From positions 39,850 through 103,849 of the forward strand of contig CBDCWT010000085.1 in assembly GCA_965223305.1 (NCBI GenBank): a stretch of DNA of 64,000 bases. Direction: 5' to 3'. Below the pieces are notes generated by a model, which was not told the origin of the DNA, did no database searches, and saw only the letters and a list, made by a program, of their open reading frames with translations. A program made the position numbers and the translations under genes. This DNA is from CBDCWT01 sp965223305. Its GTDB lineage: Bacteria; Planctomycetota; Planctomycetia; Pirellulales; Pirellulaceae. Shown piece by piece: positions 23,961 through 32,554 of this stretch (position 1 is its first letter; each line of letters starts with the position of its first letter).

Positions 23961-25421
23961 ATGCCGACCAGAATCCTCCACATCACGCCACACATGGGCG
24001 GCGGCGTGGGCCGAGTGCTAAGGCACTTCACCGTGGCCTCCCGGGAAAGCGGCCTCTATACGCACCGCATTGTCTGCCTCGACTACGCGAACGAGCAGTC
24101 ACTGCACTGGTCGATAGCAACAGAAATCTCCGTGGACGGAGGAATGCGGCAGAATACTGCAGGGCTGCGAGAGGCTGTCGCCGCTGCCGACATCGTGCAT
24201 ATTCACTGGTGGAATCATCCGTTGTTGTACGATTTCATGGACGGTGGCGATTGGCCTCCGTTTCGCGCGGTCCTGTGGGCGCACGTCAACGGGCATCATC
24301 CACCACACGTGATCCCCGACTCGGTACTGGACTATGGCGATCTGTTTGTGTTGGGAACGCCCTACAGCGAACATGTGCCGGCGATCGCCAATCGGTCTGC
24401 GCACTGGCGCTCTCAGTCGATCCGTACGGTCTTCGCTTCGTCGGGCTACGAGCACGTAGTAACCGTTCAGCCGGAGCCGCATCGCGGCTTTCAGGTTGGC
24501 TATATCGGGACCGTCGACTACGGCAAGATGCACTCTGACTATCTGCGGATGCACGCGGCCGTGAACTTGCCCGACGTAAACTACGTGGTGTGTGGGGGTG
24601 CGCGGCACGCCGAGCTTTGGCGGGAGGCGAGCCAGCTGGGCGTCGCCGACCGTTTTGACATCAGGGGACATGTGACCGACATCGGACGCGTGCTTGCCCA
24701 GCTGGACGTGTTCGGCTATCCGCTTCAGCCACACCATTACGGCGCCAGCGAAGTGGCACTGGTCGAAGCGATGGTATGCGGCGTCGTGCCGGTCGTCTTG
24801 AGCAACGGTTGCGAACGCGAGATTGTCAGTGACGGGAGTTCCGGGATCGTGGCGGAAGGTGTCGAACAATACACCAGGGCGATCGAGTACCTCTACCGGA
24901 ATCCGAGCATACGTAGACGAATGTCAGCTGCTGCACGAACCGAGGCGCGGCGCCGGTTTCATATATCGCGAACGGTCGCTCCGTGGCACCGGATCTATAG
25001 AGAACTGCTGACACGTCCGCAGACGCGCCACTCTTTGGGCCGGCCGGTCGACGCGGGCGTGCAAGGGCGTGCTTGTCAGCTGTTCCTTCACGCGCTCGGC
25101 AGCAGCGGCGAATCCGAGCTGTTTCGGTCGAGCCTTGCCAGTGCAGATCAGTCGATTGCTACGGGACTTGGATCGCTCGCGCCCGTTTTTCGAGGCACGT
25201 CGAACGGTAGCCTCCTTCAGTACCGACAGTTCTTTCCGTCGGATCCAGGTCTGAAGATCTTGTCCGAGCGCATGGCGCTCGCAGACACCCGGGATGTCGA
25301 AACGCAGGGAAGCGAAGAGAACGATCATGACCGCGATGCCACTACCGGCCACCGCGTACCACGGCCATTCGGCCGATTTGGGTCCGCACCGTCGACTACA
25401 GAGGCCGTGTCCCGCTTGTGA
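23961..25421 (+). CDS. glycosyltransferase family 4
   Basis: A 486-residue GT-B protein. The N-terminal half begins RILHITPHMGGGVGRVLRHF, with the glycine-rich acceptor-side loop. The C-terminal half shows VGYIGTVDYGKMHSD, FDIRGHV, and the E-x7-E-like ASEVALVEAMVCGVVPVV that binds the nucleotide-sugar. GT4 enzymes are retaining transferases acting at the cytoplasmic membrane face. The last ~130 residues after the GT fold are not recognised and run 95 nt into the next gene. That is an unusual overlap for this locus and could reflect an indel near the 3' end. Confidence 0.82.
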   Translation: MPTRILHITPHMGGGVGRVLRHFTVASRESGLYTHRIVCLDYANEQSLHWSIATEISVDGGMRQNTAGLREAVAAADIVHIHWWNHPLLYDFMDGGDWPPFRAVLWAHVNGHHPPHVIPDSVLDYGDLFVLGTPYSEHVPAIANRSAHWRSQSIRTVFASSGYEHVVTVQPEPHRGFQVGYIGTVDYGKMHSDYLRMHAAVNLPDVNYVVCGGARHAELWREASQLGVADRFDIRGHVTDIGRVLAQLDVFGYPLQPHHYGASEVALVEAMVCGVVPVVLSNGCEREIVSDGSSGIVAEGVEQYTRAIEYLYRNPSIRRRMSAAARTEARRRFHISRTVAPWHRIYRELLTRPQTRHSLGRPVDAGVQGRACQLFLHALGSSGESELFRSSLASADQSIATGLGSLAPVFRGTSNGSLLQYRQFFPSDPGLKILSERMALADTRDVETQGSEENDHDRDATTGHRVPRPFGRFGSAPSTTEAVSRL

Positions 25422-26556
25422 AACAGACGTCGGAGCCGTCTTGGGTCACTTGCGTTATGCGCTGTTTGATGAGTCGCCGCTCGCCGACGAGTACGACGTT
25501 GTCTGCTGCGGCCGGTGCGGGCTGGTCACGTGTGATACACCAGATTCACAACAGGAACACGACCGCTTCTATCGAAAGTACGAATATAGTCCAGCCTCTT
25601 TGAGAAGTGCTGCGAGCCGGTTGGAAGAAACCTACTTTGCCGAGATTGTGGAGTTGCTGGCTCCTTATCTGTCTCGCCACGAACCTCTGCTGGACATCGG
25701 TTGCGGGAGTGGGAAGCTGCTGACAAAGTGCCGCGAGCTGCAATTCGAGAACCTGTTTGCAATCGACTTGTCGGAGGCGTGCATCGACTCACTACGGCGG
25801 AGTTGCTATCAGGCTGCAGTTGGGTCGCTGTCGGAGATCCCGTTTCCCGACGTGTCGCCCGGCGTGCTTGCATTGGCGCATGTCCTTGAACATGTTGTCG
25901 CGCTGAAAGAGGGGCTGCGAGGTGTGCGCGAGCGCTTGCGCGACGGTGGAGTCCTCTACGTTGAAGTGCCGGATACGCAGCGATTGCAGGACTTCTGTGA
26001 AGGGTCTCCGCTACAGTTCTTCTACCCACAGCATCTAGTGCACTTCGACGAGTTGCATCTCAATAACCTCTTCTCGACGAATGGATTTCGCCGCCTCGGC
26101 GCTGGGACGCGAATCCGTCCGGAACATGAGATTCAGATACCGTCCGTGTGGTCGCTGTTTGCCTTCGATGATAGATCGTCACCCGTTCCTCGCTCCGATT
26201 TTGGGACAGCACGGAAGGTCAAGTCCTGGTTTGAGGGCGTTGGTTTGGATGCCAGTGGTGTCTTTTCCAACCTCGCACAGACGGGAGTGCCGGTCTACGT
26301 TTGGGGTGTTGGCATCCACGTACAGATGATGCTGGGAATGAGTCCGCTCCGGGATTGCAACATCGTGTGCTGCGTCGACCAAGATCCCAAGTTGCATCAA
26401 AAGCGGATTGCTGGACACGCGATTGAGTCGATCGAGATTCTCGGACACGCAGGGGAAGAGGCTACGGTCGTCATCGGCTCGCGTATCCACCGCCAAGCGA
26501 TGCTTACGGCGCTGCGAGACGAATTCAGATTTTCAGGCCGTGTGGTCACGGTGTAG
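25327..26556 (+). CDS. sugar C-methyltransferase-like SAM methyltransferase
   Basis: About 409 residues with the three-part plan of NDP-sugar C-methyltransferases. First is an N-terminal zinc-binding region (CPACETDVGA...CCGRCGLVTCD). Next is a class I SAM fold with PLLDIGCGSGKLL (motif I) and LALAHVLEHV. The C-terminal Rossmann-like domain contains PVYVWGVGIHVQMML and CCVDQDPKLHQKRI. The family methylates C3 of 4-keto-deoxysugars or makes related branches. The ATG at 25327 is preferred; the frame stays open to 25294. Context with RfbH and the epimerase supports a deoxysugar substrate, but that is inference. Confidence 0.82.
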   Translation: MTAMPLPATAYHGHSADLGPHRRLQRPCPACETDVGAVLGHLRYALFDESPLADEYDVVCCGRCGLVTCDTPDSQQEHDRFYRKYEYSPASLRSAASRLEETYFAEIVELLAPYLSRHEPLLDIGCGSGKLLTKCRELQFENLFAIDLSEACIDSLRRSCYQAAVGSLSEIPFPDVSPGVLALAHVLEHVVALKEGLRGVRERLRDGGVLYVEVPDTQRLQDFCEGSPLQFFYPQHLVHFDELHLNNLFSTNGFRRLGAGTRIRPEHEIQIPSVWSLFAFDDRSSPVPRSDFGTARKVKSWFEGVGLDASGVFSNLAQTGVPVYVWGVGIHVQMMLGMSPLRDCNIVCCVDQDPKLHQKRIAGHAIESIEILGHAGEEATVVIGSRIHRQAMLTALRDEFRFSGRVVTV

Positions 26557-26588
26557 TGGGATTCGTTAGTTGTGAAGTTCGTATCAAT

Positions 26589-26707
26589 CGGAACCCGAAG
26601 CGTCAGCTTTGATGTTGCGCTTTTGGTTTAATCGGAACCCGAAGCGTAAGCGAGGGATATAGGTACGTCGATACACCAACTCCCCTCGCTGACGCTTCGG
26701 GTTCCGA
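26589..26707. repeat. GGAACCCGAAGCGT palindromic repeats
   Basis: Two left arms (GGAACCCGAAGCGT at about 26590 and 26635) and one right arm (CTCGCTGACGCTTCGGGTTCC ending 26705) fill the 224-base gap before the double glycosyltransferase gene. Confidence 0.7.
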
Positions 26708-26780
26708 AGAGCGCGGCGGAGTCAACATCTCACAGAAACGTCGGTTTCTGAAGTAGAGAATTCGACCTGGACTAGAAAGG

Positions 26781-28694
26781 ATGGACTGGATGTCCGCTCA
26801 CACACCTCTCGTTAGCATCGGCCTGCCGGTCTACAACGGCGGCGATCGCGTTGCGGAGACGATTGCTTCGCTACTCGATCAAGATTACGTCAACATCGAG
26901 TTGATTATCTCTTGCAATGCTTCGACCGACGGCACCGAGGCTATCTGTCGGAGCGTTGCGGGCCGCGATTCTCGCGTGCGTTTCATGCGCCAATCCGAGA
27001 ATATCGGGATGGGACCCAATTGGCACTTCGTGCGAGAACAGGCGCAGGGGCCGTACTTTCTGTGGTCAGCTCACGACGATCTGTGGTCGGAGAACTGTGT
27101 TTCGGCTCTGGTTCGCGCCCTGGAAGACGAGCCTGAAGCGGTGCTGGCCTTCCCGTCCAACTACTTTGTAAACGACAAACGCGAGGTGGTGATTGACTGC
27201 AACCAGCTACCCAATCTGGCGGGTCCATTACCGTTGTTGCAGCGTCTCGACCATGTATTGTGGTTTGAGGAAGGAGCTCAGAAGGGCAACTTGGTACATG
27301 GGCTCATGCGGCGCGCGGCGGCCGATCGAGTTGGAGACCCGACGCTCGAGACGGCGGGTTTCGGCGACTGGGGTGGCGATCAGCTGATCGCGTTCAAGAT
27401 GGCGTTTGAGGGCTACTTCACCCACGTGCCGGACGCCCAGTTCTACAAGCTCTATTTTGCGGCCCGCCGGTATGACTCGGATGATCTCGTCGAGCACTAT
27501 CGTCAGATGCAAGGGTACTTTGCCCGCTACCGGCAGATCATCAACGAGAGCGCCCTGGACGTATTATCCAAAGAGGTGCTGCTAACGTCGTTAGCAGCTC
27601 GCGAGACGATGTGGTATTGCCGCGTGCTCAATGCGACGAGCACCGCTGAGTTTCGAGCACGATTGGGCACGATCGTCGCAGAATGTGATCGATCTCGGTC
27701 GACATCACGCACACCCGCCCGTTGTACTCCCGACAGCTTCCGTGACACGCTGACTTCGATTGTGATTCTTAACTACAACGGTCAGCAACATCTAAGAGAG
27801 TGTTTACACAGCATCGAGCGTTTTACGACGACGCCGTACGAAGTGATTGTGTTCGACAACGCCTCGACGGATGGGTCGCTACCGTATCTACGCACGGTCG
27901 ACAACATCACCCTTGTGGAAAGTCCGGTCAATCTCGGCTGCCCGGTGGGCCGCTCGCAAGCGATGTCGCTCGCCCGGGGTGACTTTGTCGTGCTGTTGGA
28001 CAACGACGCGATGGTGACACCCGACTGGCTGGTCAGGATGCTGACCCATATGAAAGGAGATCCGCAAATTGGAATTCTCGGGCCGCGTTCGAACTATGTC
28101 TCCGGATCCCAGTTGGTCAACTCGGCGTCGTACAAGAACTCGTACGAGATGATCCAGTTTGCCAAATACTGGTCGTGGGCAGTCGATCGCGAGCAACAAC
28201 AGCTTGTGGCGGTTCATCGACTTGTCGGCTTTTGCATGGTCATTCGCCGAGAGTTGATCGACAAGATCGGCGGTTGCGACCCGCAATTTGGCAAGTTTGG
28301 ATTTGAGGACGATGACTTTACGCTGCGAGCGCTGATCGCCGGTTACAAGGCCATGATCGCCAACGACGTTTTCGTTCACCACACTGGCGGCCCTCAAACC
28401 AAAGGGGACCCGGAATACAACCGTGAACTGGCCAACGCCTGGGGTATCTTCAAGCGAAAGTGGGAGTTGTCACGCGAGCTGGCGCCGGGTGAGTCGTACA
28501 ATGCGAAAGCGCTGTGCTCGCAGCCTTTCGATTCGCAACGGCACTTCGTACCGATTCCGGACCCAGCCACCGTGAGGCCCCTGATTTTCGACAAGGGATC
28601 CACGCGAAAGTTGGCGTGGCAGGACTCGACGCACCCTCACTTACCCTCGGTTTCCGACTTAGTGGAACGGCAGGGCAGCAGGCTCACGCAGTGA
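26781..28694 (+). CDS. bifunctional double GT2 glycosyltransferase
   Basis: A 637-residue fusion of two GT-A, family 2 domains. Domain 1 (about residues 9-230) has VSIGLPVYNGG, IISCNASTDGT and the metal-site-like SAHDDLW. Domain 2 (about 320-560) has TSIVILNYNGQQHL, VFDNASTDGS, VLLDNDAMVTPDWL and the FEDDDFTLR acidic motif. Each domain is complete, so the protein could add two sugars in turn to a growing glycan. There is no membrane segment. It is the last gene of the plus-strand deoxysugar cluster and converges with the B12 radical SAM gene. Start is ATG 26781 or the ATG three codons on; AGAAAGG lies upstream. Confidence 0.85.
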   Translation: MDWMSAHTPLVSIGLPVYNGGDRVAETIASLLDQDYVNIELIISCNASTDGTEAICRSVAGRDSRVRFMRQSENIGMGPNWHFVREQAQGPYFLWSAHDDLWSENCVSALVRALEDEPEAVLAFPSNYFVNDKREVVIDCNQLPNLAGPLPLLQRLDHVLWFEEGAQKGNLVHGLMRRAAADRVGDPTLETAGFGDWGGDQLIAFKMAFEGYFTHVPDAQFYKLYFAARRYDSDDLVEHYRQMQGYFARYRQIINESALDVLSKEVLLTSLAARETMWYCRVLNATSTAEFRARLGTIVAECDRSRSTSRTPARCTPDSFRDTLTSIVILNYNGQQHLRECLHSIERFTTTPYEVIVFDNASTDGSLPYLRTVDNITLVESPVNLGCPVGRSQAMSLARGDFVVLLDNDAMVTPDWLVRMLTHMKGDPQIGILGPRSNYVSGSQLVNSASYKNSYEMIQFAKYWSWAVDREQQQLVAVHRLVGFCMVIRRELIDKIGGCDPQFGKFGFEDDDFTLRALIAGYKAMIANDVFVHHTGGPQTKGDPEYNRELANAWGIFKRKWELSRELAPGESYNAKALCSQPFDSQRHFVPIPDPATVRPLIFDKGSTRKLAWQDSTHPHLPSVSDLVERQGSRLTQ

Positions 28695-28766
28695 GCGCAA
28701 AGTAGCAGGCACGCTCCGCGTGCCGTCCGCTGGTTACGGCACACGGAGTGTGCCTACTACTTTGGC

Positions 28767-30449
28767 CTAGGCGGCACGTGGCAGTCCGTACTTCGCCGAG
28801 TGATTTTGCCACCAGGGGTCTGAGGCCACGATCTCGCGGTAACGCCGGCGAGCCTGCTCGACGATCGCCTCATGGCCGCCTTTGCCCTCGTAAGCCTGCG
28901 CCAAGTAGTAGTGGCCGAAGGCATGATCCGGGTACTTGTCAACCACATTTTGAAAATAGTAGATCGCCGTGTCGTAGCGGCCGGTCCTCAGGTTGAAGTT
29001 GTTGACAAAATTCACGGACAGATTCATTTCGTAAGCAAGTTGCTCGATCAGCTCGGGGTCGACCCCGGGAGCACTGATCACCGACTTGGTCGTGACTTGG
29101 TCGGCCAGGGACGAGTTGACGATGTAGCCGTTCTCGACGCAAATATCGTGCAAGCGGCTTCCCACAATCGGAATGGCGCAGAAGACATGGACCCAATCAA
29201 AACCTGCGTCGAGCAACAAGTCCCAGGTCTGCTGCCGGTGCTCGTCTTGTTCACCTGGCAAGCCGATCACGATAAAGACGTGACTTTGGATGCCGTATTC
29301 GCGCAGGATCGCTACTTTGTCTCGAATCATCCTGGTTTTTAGAGGCTTCTTGATGATCTGAGCCAGTACGTAGTCCGATCCCGACTCGACCGCCAATGCT
29401 ACGGTGGACACGCCGGCGTTGGCAAACAGCTGGGCGACCTCTTCATCGAGTGCGTAGACCGCGACACCATTTGGAAACTCGACGCGGATATCAAAAGCGG
29501 CGATCTCCTCCAGAATCTTCATGGCTCGTTTCTTGTCGTGGAAGAAGTGATCGTCTTCGATCAGCAAGACGGTCATACCGAATTCGTCTTTCATCCGGCG
29601 AACCTCTTCCACGACTCGTGGCACGCTCATGAAACGCACATCTCGCCCATGCAGAGAAGGGTTCGAACAAAACACGCACTTGAACGGGCAGCCCCGCGAG
29701 GTGTGAATGGCCATTTCACGTTTGGGCAGCCCGGTGAACCGCTTGTCGATCGACCGAGAGTTGTAGTCGTCCAGGTCGACGATGTCGTAGTTGAACATTG
29801 GGATCTCATCGAGATTCCCGATGAAAGTATGTACCGGCATCTTGTTCGCTTGAATTCCCTGCCGGGTGATCCATGAAGGCTGTGTCTCCAGCAGTTTGTC
29901 GCGATCTTCGGCATCGACCAGCTCCGCCAAGGGCAGCTCACCTTCACCTTTGCAGACGGCGTCGATAGACGGACAGGATGCTAGCAGCTGCTCATAGGCG
30001 GCGGATGGCAATCCACCACCTGAAACCACCAGACAGTCGTCGCTCGCATTCTTCACGACCTGGGCAAGATCCTCGATGTAGCGGTACGACGTGCTGAACA
30101 ACGCCGAGATACCCACGATGTCGGGTGACTGCTGTTGCACACGGTCGTGAACGAGCCGCCTAAACAGCTCTAAGCAATCCACTTCATCACCCGCCTCGAC
30201 AGCCGACCGAAGCGGAAGGTTTAGGTCCAGAATGCTGATCTCAACAGTTCGGCGACATCGCTGCTTGAGGTAGGCTTCGAGCGAGAGAATCCCGTAGGGG
30301 ATGGTAAACGGGGGAAGCTTGTTAGTCCGTGTGCGGTCTCGATAGTCATCGATATCAAAGTAGGGTGGAATGACAAACAGCAGCTGAGAGCGGTGCATCG
30401 GATGCCTCACCGAGTTGAGATGCGGAGGAAATGAATTCGAACTGTTCAC
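28767..30449 (-). CDS. B12-binding-type radical SAM protein
   Basis: A 560-residue protein. An N-terminal cobalamin-binding-like domain (~20-190; LLFVIPPYF, PDIVGISALFST) lacks an obvious DxHxxG cobalamin ligand motif. A radical SAM domain follows with the cluster Cys254, Cys258 and Cys261 in RGCPFKCVFCSNP, and the strands VLLIEDDHFF, ALAVESGSDYVL and VIGLPGE. The last ~60 residues read like a TPR hairpin (TAIYYFQNVVDKYPDHAFGHYYLA). Relatives include methyltransferases and carbon-skeleton enzymes. ATG 30449 and ATG 30398 (MHRSQLLFV) are both possible starts. A role in unusual sugar or lipid modification fits the context but is not shown. Confidence 0.82.
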   Translation of the reverse strand: MNSSNSFPPHLNSVRHPMHRSQLLFVIPPYFDIDDYRDRTRTNKLPPFTIPYGILSLEAYLKQRCRRTVEISILDLNLPLRSAVEAGDEVDCLELFRRLVHDRVQQQSPDIVGISALFSTSYRYIEDLAQVVKNASDDCLVVSGGGLPSAAYEQLLASCPSIDAVCKGEGELPLAELVDAEDRDKLLETQPSWITRQGIQANKMPVHTFIGNLDEIPMFNYDIVDLDDYNSRSIDKRFTGLPKREMAIHTSRGCPFKCVFCSNPSLHGRDVRFMSVPRVVEEVRRMKDEFGMTVLLIEDDHFFHDKKRAMKILEEIAAFDIRVEFPNGVAVYALDEEVAQLFANAGVSTVALAVESGSDYVLAQIIKKPLKTRMIRDKVAILREYGIQSHVFIVIGLPGEQDEHRQQTWDLLLDAGFDWVHVFCAIPIVGSRLHDICVENGYIVNSSLADQVTTKSVISAPGVDPELIEQLAYEMNLSVNFVNNFNLRTGRYDTAIYYFQNVVDKYPDHAFGHYYLAQAYEGKGGHEAIVEQARRRYREIVASDPWWQNHSAKYGLPRAA

Positions 30450-30751
30450 AAGCGACCTCGCGCAGCGTTACGCCGCTACAGGACCGTCCCCGACGTCCCA
30501 CCGCTATCCGATCGTAGCCAAACTCGCCAGTGTCGTAGCTGAGCTCGCCAGAGTCGTAGCCGAACTCGCCAGAGTTTGGTGGACTGCCAAATTCTGGCGA
30601 ATTCGGCTACCGCCCAAGTTCTGGCGAATTCGGTTACTGGCCAAAATCTGGCGAATTCGGCTACTGGCCATCGTTAACGCTCGCCGGGCCGAACTTGCAC
30701 GCGCGGAGCGGTCCGATATCGGTCTTTATCGGTTGTGCCAGCGAGGCTGCT
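30450..30751. other. intergenic region made largely of palindromic repeats
   Basis: About 300 bases between the B12 radical SAM gene and the FkbM methyltransferase gene. The GTAGCCGAACTCGCC repeat cluster occupies most of it. No gene is supported. Confidence 0.6.
30514..30664. repeat. GTAGCCGAACTCGCCAGAG palindromic repeat cluster
   Basis: Three forward units, some degenerate (GTAGCCAAACTCGCCAG, GTAGCTGAGCTCGCCAGAG), are followed by three complementary units (CTGGCGAATTCGGCTAC). The whole is a large imperfect palindrome. Confidence 0.8.
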
Positions 30752-31492
30752 TCAGAAAAGCCGGGCGTGGACATCGAGCCAACCCACGCCGAGTTCTCGG
30801 CTATCGCGGCGTTTCAGCTCTTTGTAGAAGACGTAGCGAGTGATCATTTCGTCGAACGACAGCCACTTGTCCTGGTCGAGGTCTTCGCCGAAATACCCGC
30901 TGGAATAGGGCGTGAATTGGAATTCAGTGTCGGCCTCGCCTGCGGGCAGACCTTGAATCTGCCGAGTGGTGTTGATCGACTGATTGACGAGTTGGTACTG
31001 CCGATATCCGGCAACATAGAGGTGAGAGAAGACTGCGGCATAGTCGCGTCTGGACGTTTCGAACGAGACAAACCGAGGCTTCTCCTCGACCTCAAGCAGC
31101 TGTTGGGCCACGAGTGAGTCACAACCTTCGACGTCGACTTTCAGGTAATTGGGAACTCCGTGCTCGCCGACCAGCGTAGTCAAGTTGGTGGTGCTTACGG
31201 TAACGCGTTTGGCTTGCGAACCGTCACTCTCGGCCATCGCCTGGAACACGCTGCTCCAGTCCGATTTATGCGGATGAATAAAAAAGTCGATCTCACCTAC
31301 CGCGTCGGAGATTGCCTGTTGGAGTAAGGCCAGTCGTCCATCGCCAATGGCTGCAGGGAAACGTTTTCGTCCGGCGGACACAAGTTCCGGGTTTGCTTCG
31401 ACAGCGACGACGCGAAATCCTTTGGCGAGGTAAAAGGCGGTGTCGTCACCGTTGTGGAACCCGAGGTCGAAAACCAATCCGCTACAAGTCAC
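30752..31492 (-). CDS. FkbM-family methyltransferase
   Basis: A 246-residue FkbM-type SAM methyltransferase. Motif I is GLVFDLGFHNGDDTAFYLAKGF, with the acidic residue after strand 2 in VVAVEANPELV. The FkbM-specific YLKVDVEGCDSLV follows near residues 116-128. These enzymes O-methylate hydroxyls on sugars or polyketides. The start appears to be GTG at 31492. It lies 42 nt downstream of the dehydratase gene in the same orientation, so it is probably co-transcribed with the CDP-glucose genes and could methylate the product sugar. The C-terminus continues past the core fold with a polar region not recognised. Confidence 0.85.
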   Translation of the reverse strand: MTCSGLVFDLGFHNGDDTAFYLAKGFRVVAVEANPELVSAGRKRFPAAIGDGRLALLQQAISDAVGEIDFFIHPHKSDWSSVFQAMAESDGSQAKRVTVSTTNLTTLVGEHGVPNYLKVDVEGCDSLVAQQLLEVEEKPRFVSFETSRRDYAAVFSHLYVAGYRQYQLVNQSINTTRQIQGLPAGEADTEFQFTPYSSGYFGEDLDQDKWLSFDEMITRYVFYKELKRRDSRELGVGWLDVHARLF

Positions 31493-31534
31493 CGTGACAC
31501 CGTTGGCTGGGGAAGAAAAGGTCGCGAAGGTACG

Positions 31535-32554
31535 TCACGCGCTTCGACGTCGCGAGGAAGTGGACAGACGGTGCTTTGAAAGGTGCTCGCGGTACCACGC
31601 AATCGTGAGGGCAAGCCCTTGTTGCAGCGAGTAGTGAGGCTGCCAGCTTAGCACGCTACGGGCCTTTGCGGCCGAGAGATACTGCTCTTGGATTTCGTGC
31701 GAGGCAGCGTCCTGGACGATGGGTGTTACGTCGACTGCCATCTGTTCCAAGATTCGGGTGACGACTTCGAGTACGCTGAGCGGCTGTTCGTTGGAGAAAT
31801 TGAACGCCTCTCCGCGCAGTGTGTCATCCTGTGCAAGATGCTCCGCCAACATCATGTATGCCGCGGCACCGTCTTCAACATAGAAGTAGTCGCGCACACA
31901 TTTTCCGCTCGATCGGATGACTGGTTGTTCTCCTCGAATCAACGCACGGATAGTGCCGGGGACGATCCGGTTCCAGTTCTGATCACCTGGTCCATAGAAA
32001 TTGCCACAGCGAGTGATAGCGATCGGGAGGTCGTAGGTGTGGGCGTATGACTGAGCGAGCATATCGCCGCAGGCCTTGCTGACATCGTAAGGGTGTCGGG
32101 CAAGCAACGACGTCGATTCATCGTAGGGCAGGGAGGCGCTGGCACCGTACGCCTTATCTGACGAAGCGACCACAATGTCGCTGACGGTCGGGCAGCGGCG
32201 GCAGGCCTCCAGCAGTGACCAGGTGCCCGCGATGTTGGACTCGAACGTCGATACGGCGTTGCGGTTCGCCACGGACACAATCGGTTGGGCGGCGAGATGA
32301 AAAACCGATTTGATCTCGCGTTCGTTGAGCAGGCGTTCTTGGAGAGCTTGATCCCGAACGTCGCCCCAGACGATGCGAATTCTATCCTGCAGGCCAGGCT
32401 GGAAGAGCTGTGACTGGGAAGCCCAGTCGCGGACCAGACAGACCACCTCGGCACCACAGTCGATCAACCGTTTGACGAGGTGGTTGCCCAGAAAGCCTGC
32501 AGCACCGGTAACCGCGACGGGACGATCGACCCAGAAGTTTGCATTCTCAGTCAT
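31535..32554 (-). CDS. rfbG: CDP-glucose 4,6-dehydratase
   Basis: A 339-residue extended SDR. Features are VAVTGAAGFLGNHLVKRL (dinucleotide site), FHLAAQPIVSVA, the Ser-Asp-Lys block VVASSDKAYG, the catalytic YDVSK in HPYDVSKACGD, and the CGNFYGPGDQNWNRIVPG block typical of CDP-glucose 4,6-dehydratases. The enzyme converts CDP-glucose to CDP-4-keto-6-deoxyglucose with bound NAD. The ATG at 32554 is chosen because it overlaps the rfbF stop by 4 nt and starts just before the Rossmann strand. A much longer upstream frame overlaps rfbF. It directly follows the cytidylyltransferase that makes its substrate. Confidence 0.9.
   Translation of the reverse strand: MTENANFWVDRPVAVTGAAGFLGNHLVKRLIDCGAEVVCLVRDWASQSQLFQPGLQDRIRIVWGDVRDQALQERLLNEREIKSVFHLAAQPIVSVANRNAVSTFESNIAGTWSLLEACRRCPTVSDIVVASSDKAYGASASLPYDESTSLLARHPYDVSKACGDMLAQSYAHTYDLPIAITRCGNFYGPGDQNWNRIVPGTIRALIRGEQPVIRSSGKCVRDYFYVEDGAAAYMMLAEHLAQDDTLRGEAFNFSNEQPLSVLEVVTRILEQMAVDVTPIVQDAASHEIQEQYLSAAKARSVLSWQPHYSLQQGLALTIAWYREHLSKHRLSTSSRRRSA

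Noticed and set aside
24099..24869. 256-codon minus-strand frame inside the GT4 gene
   Set aside because: Antisense to a recognised GT4 protein and without any motif of its own.
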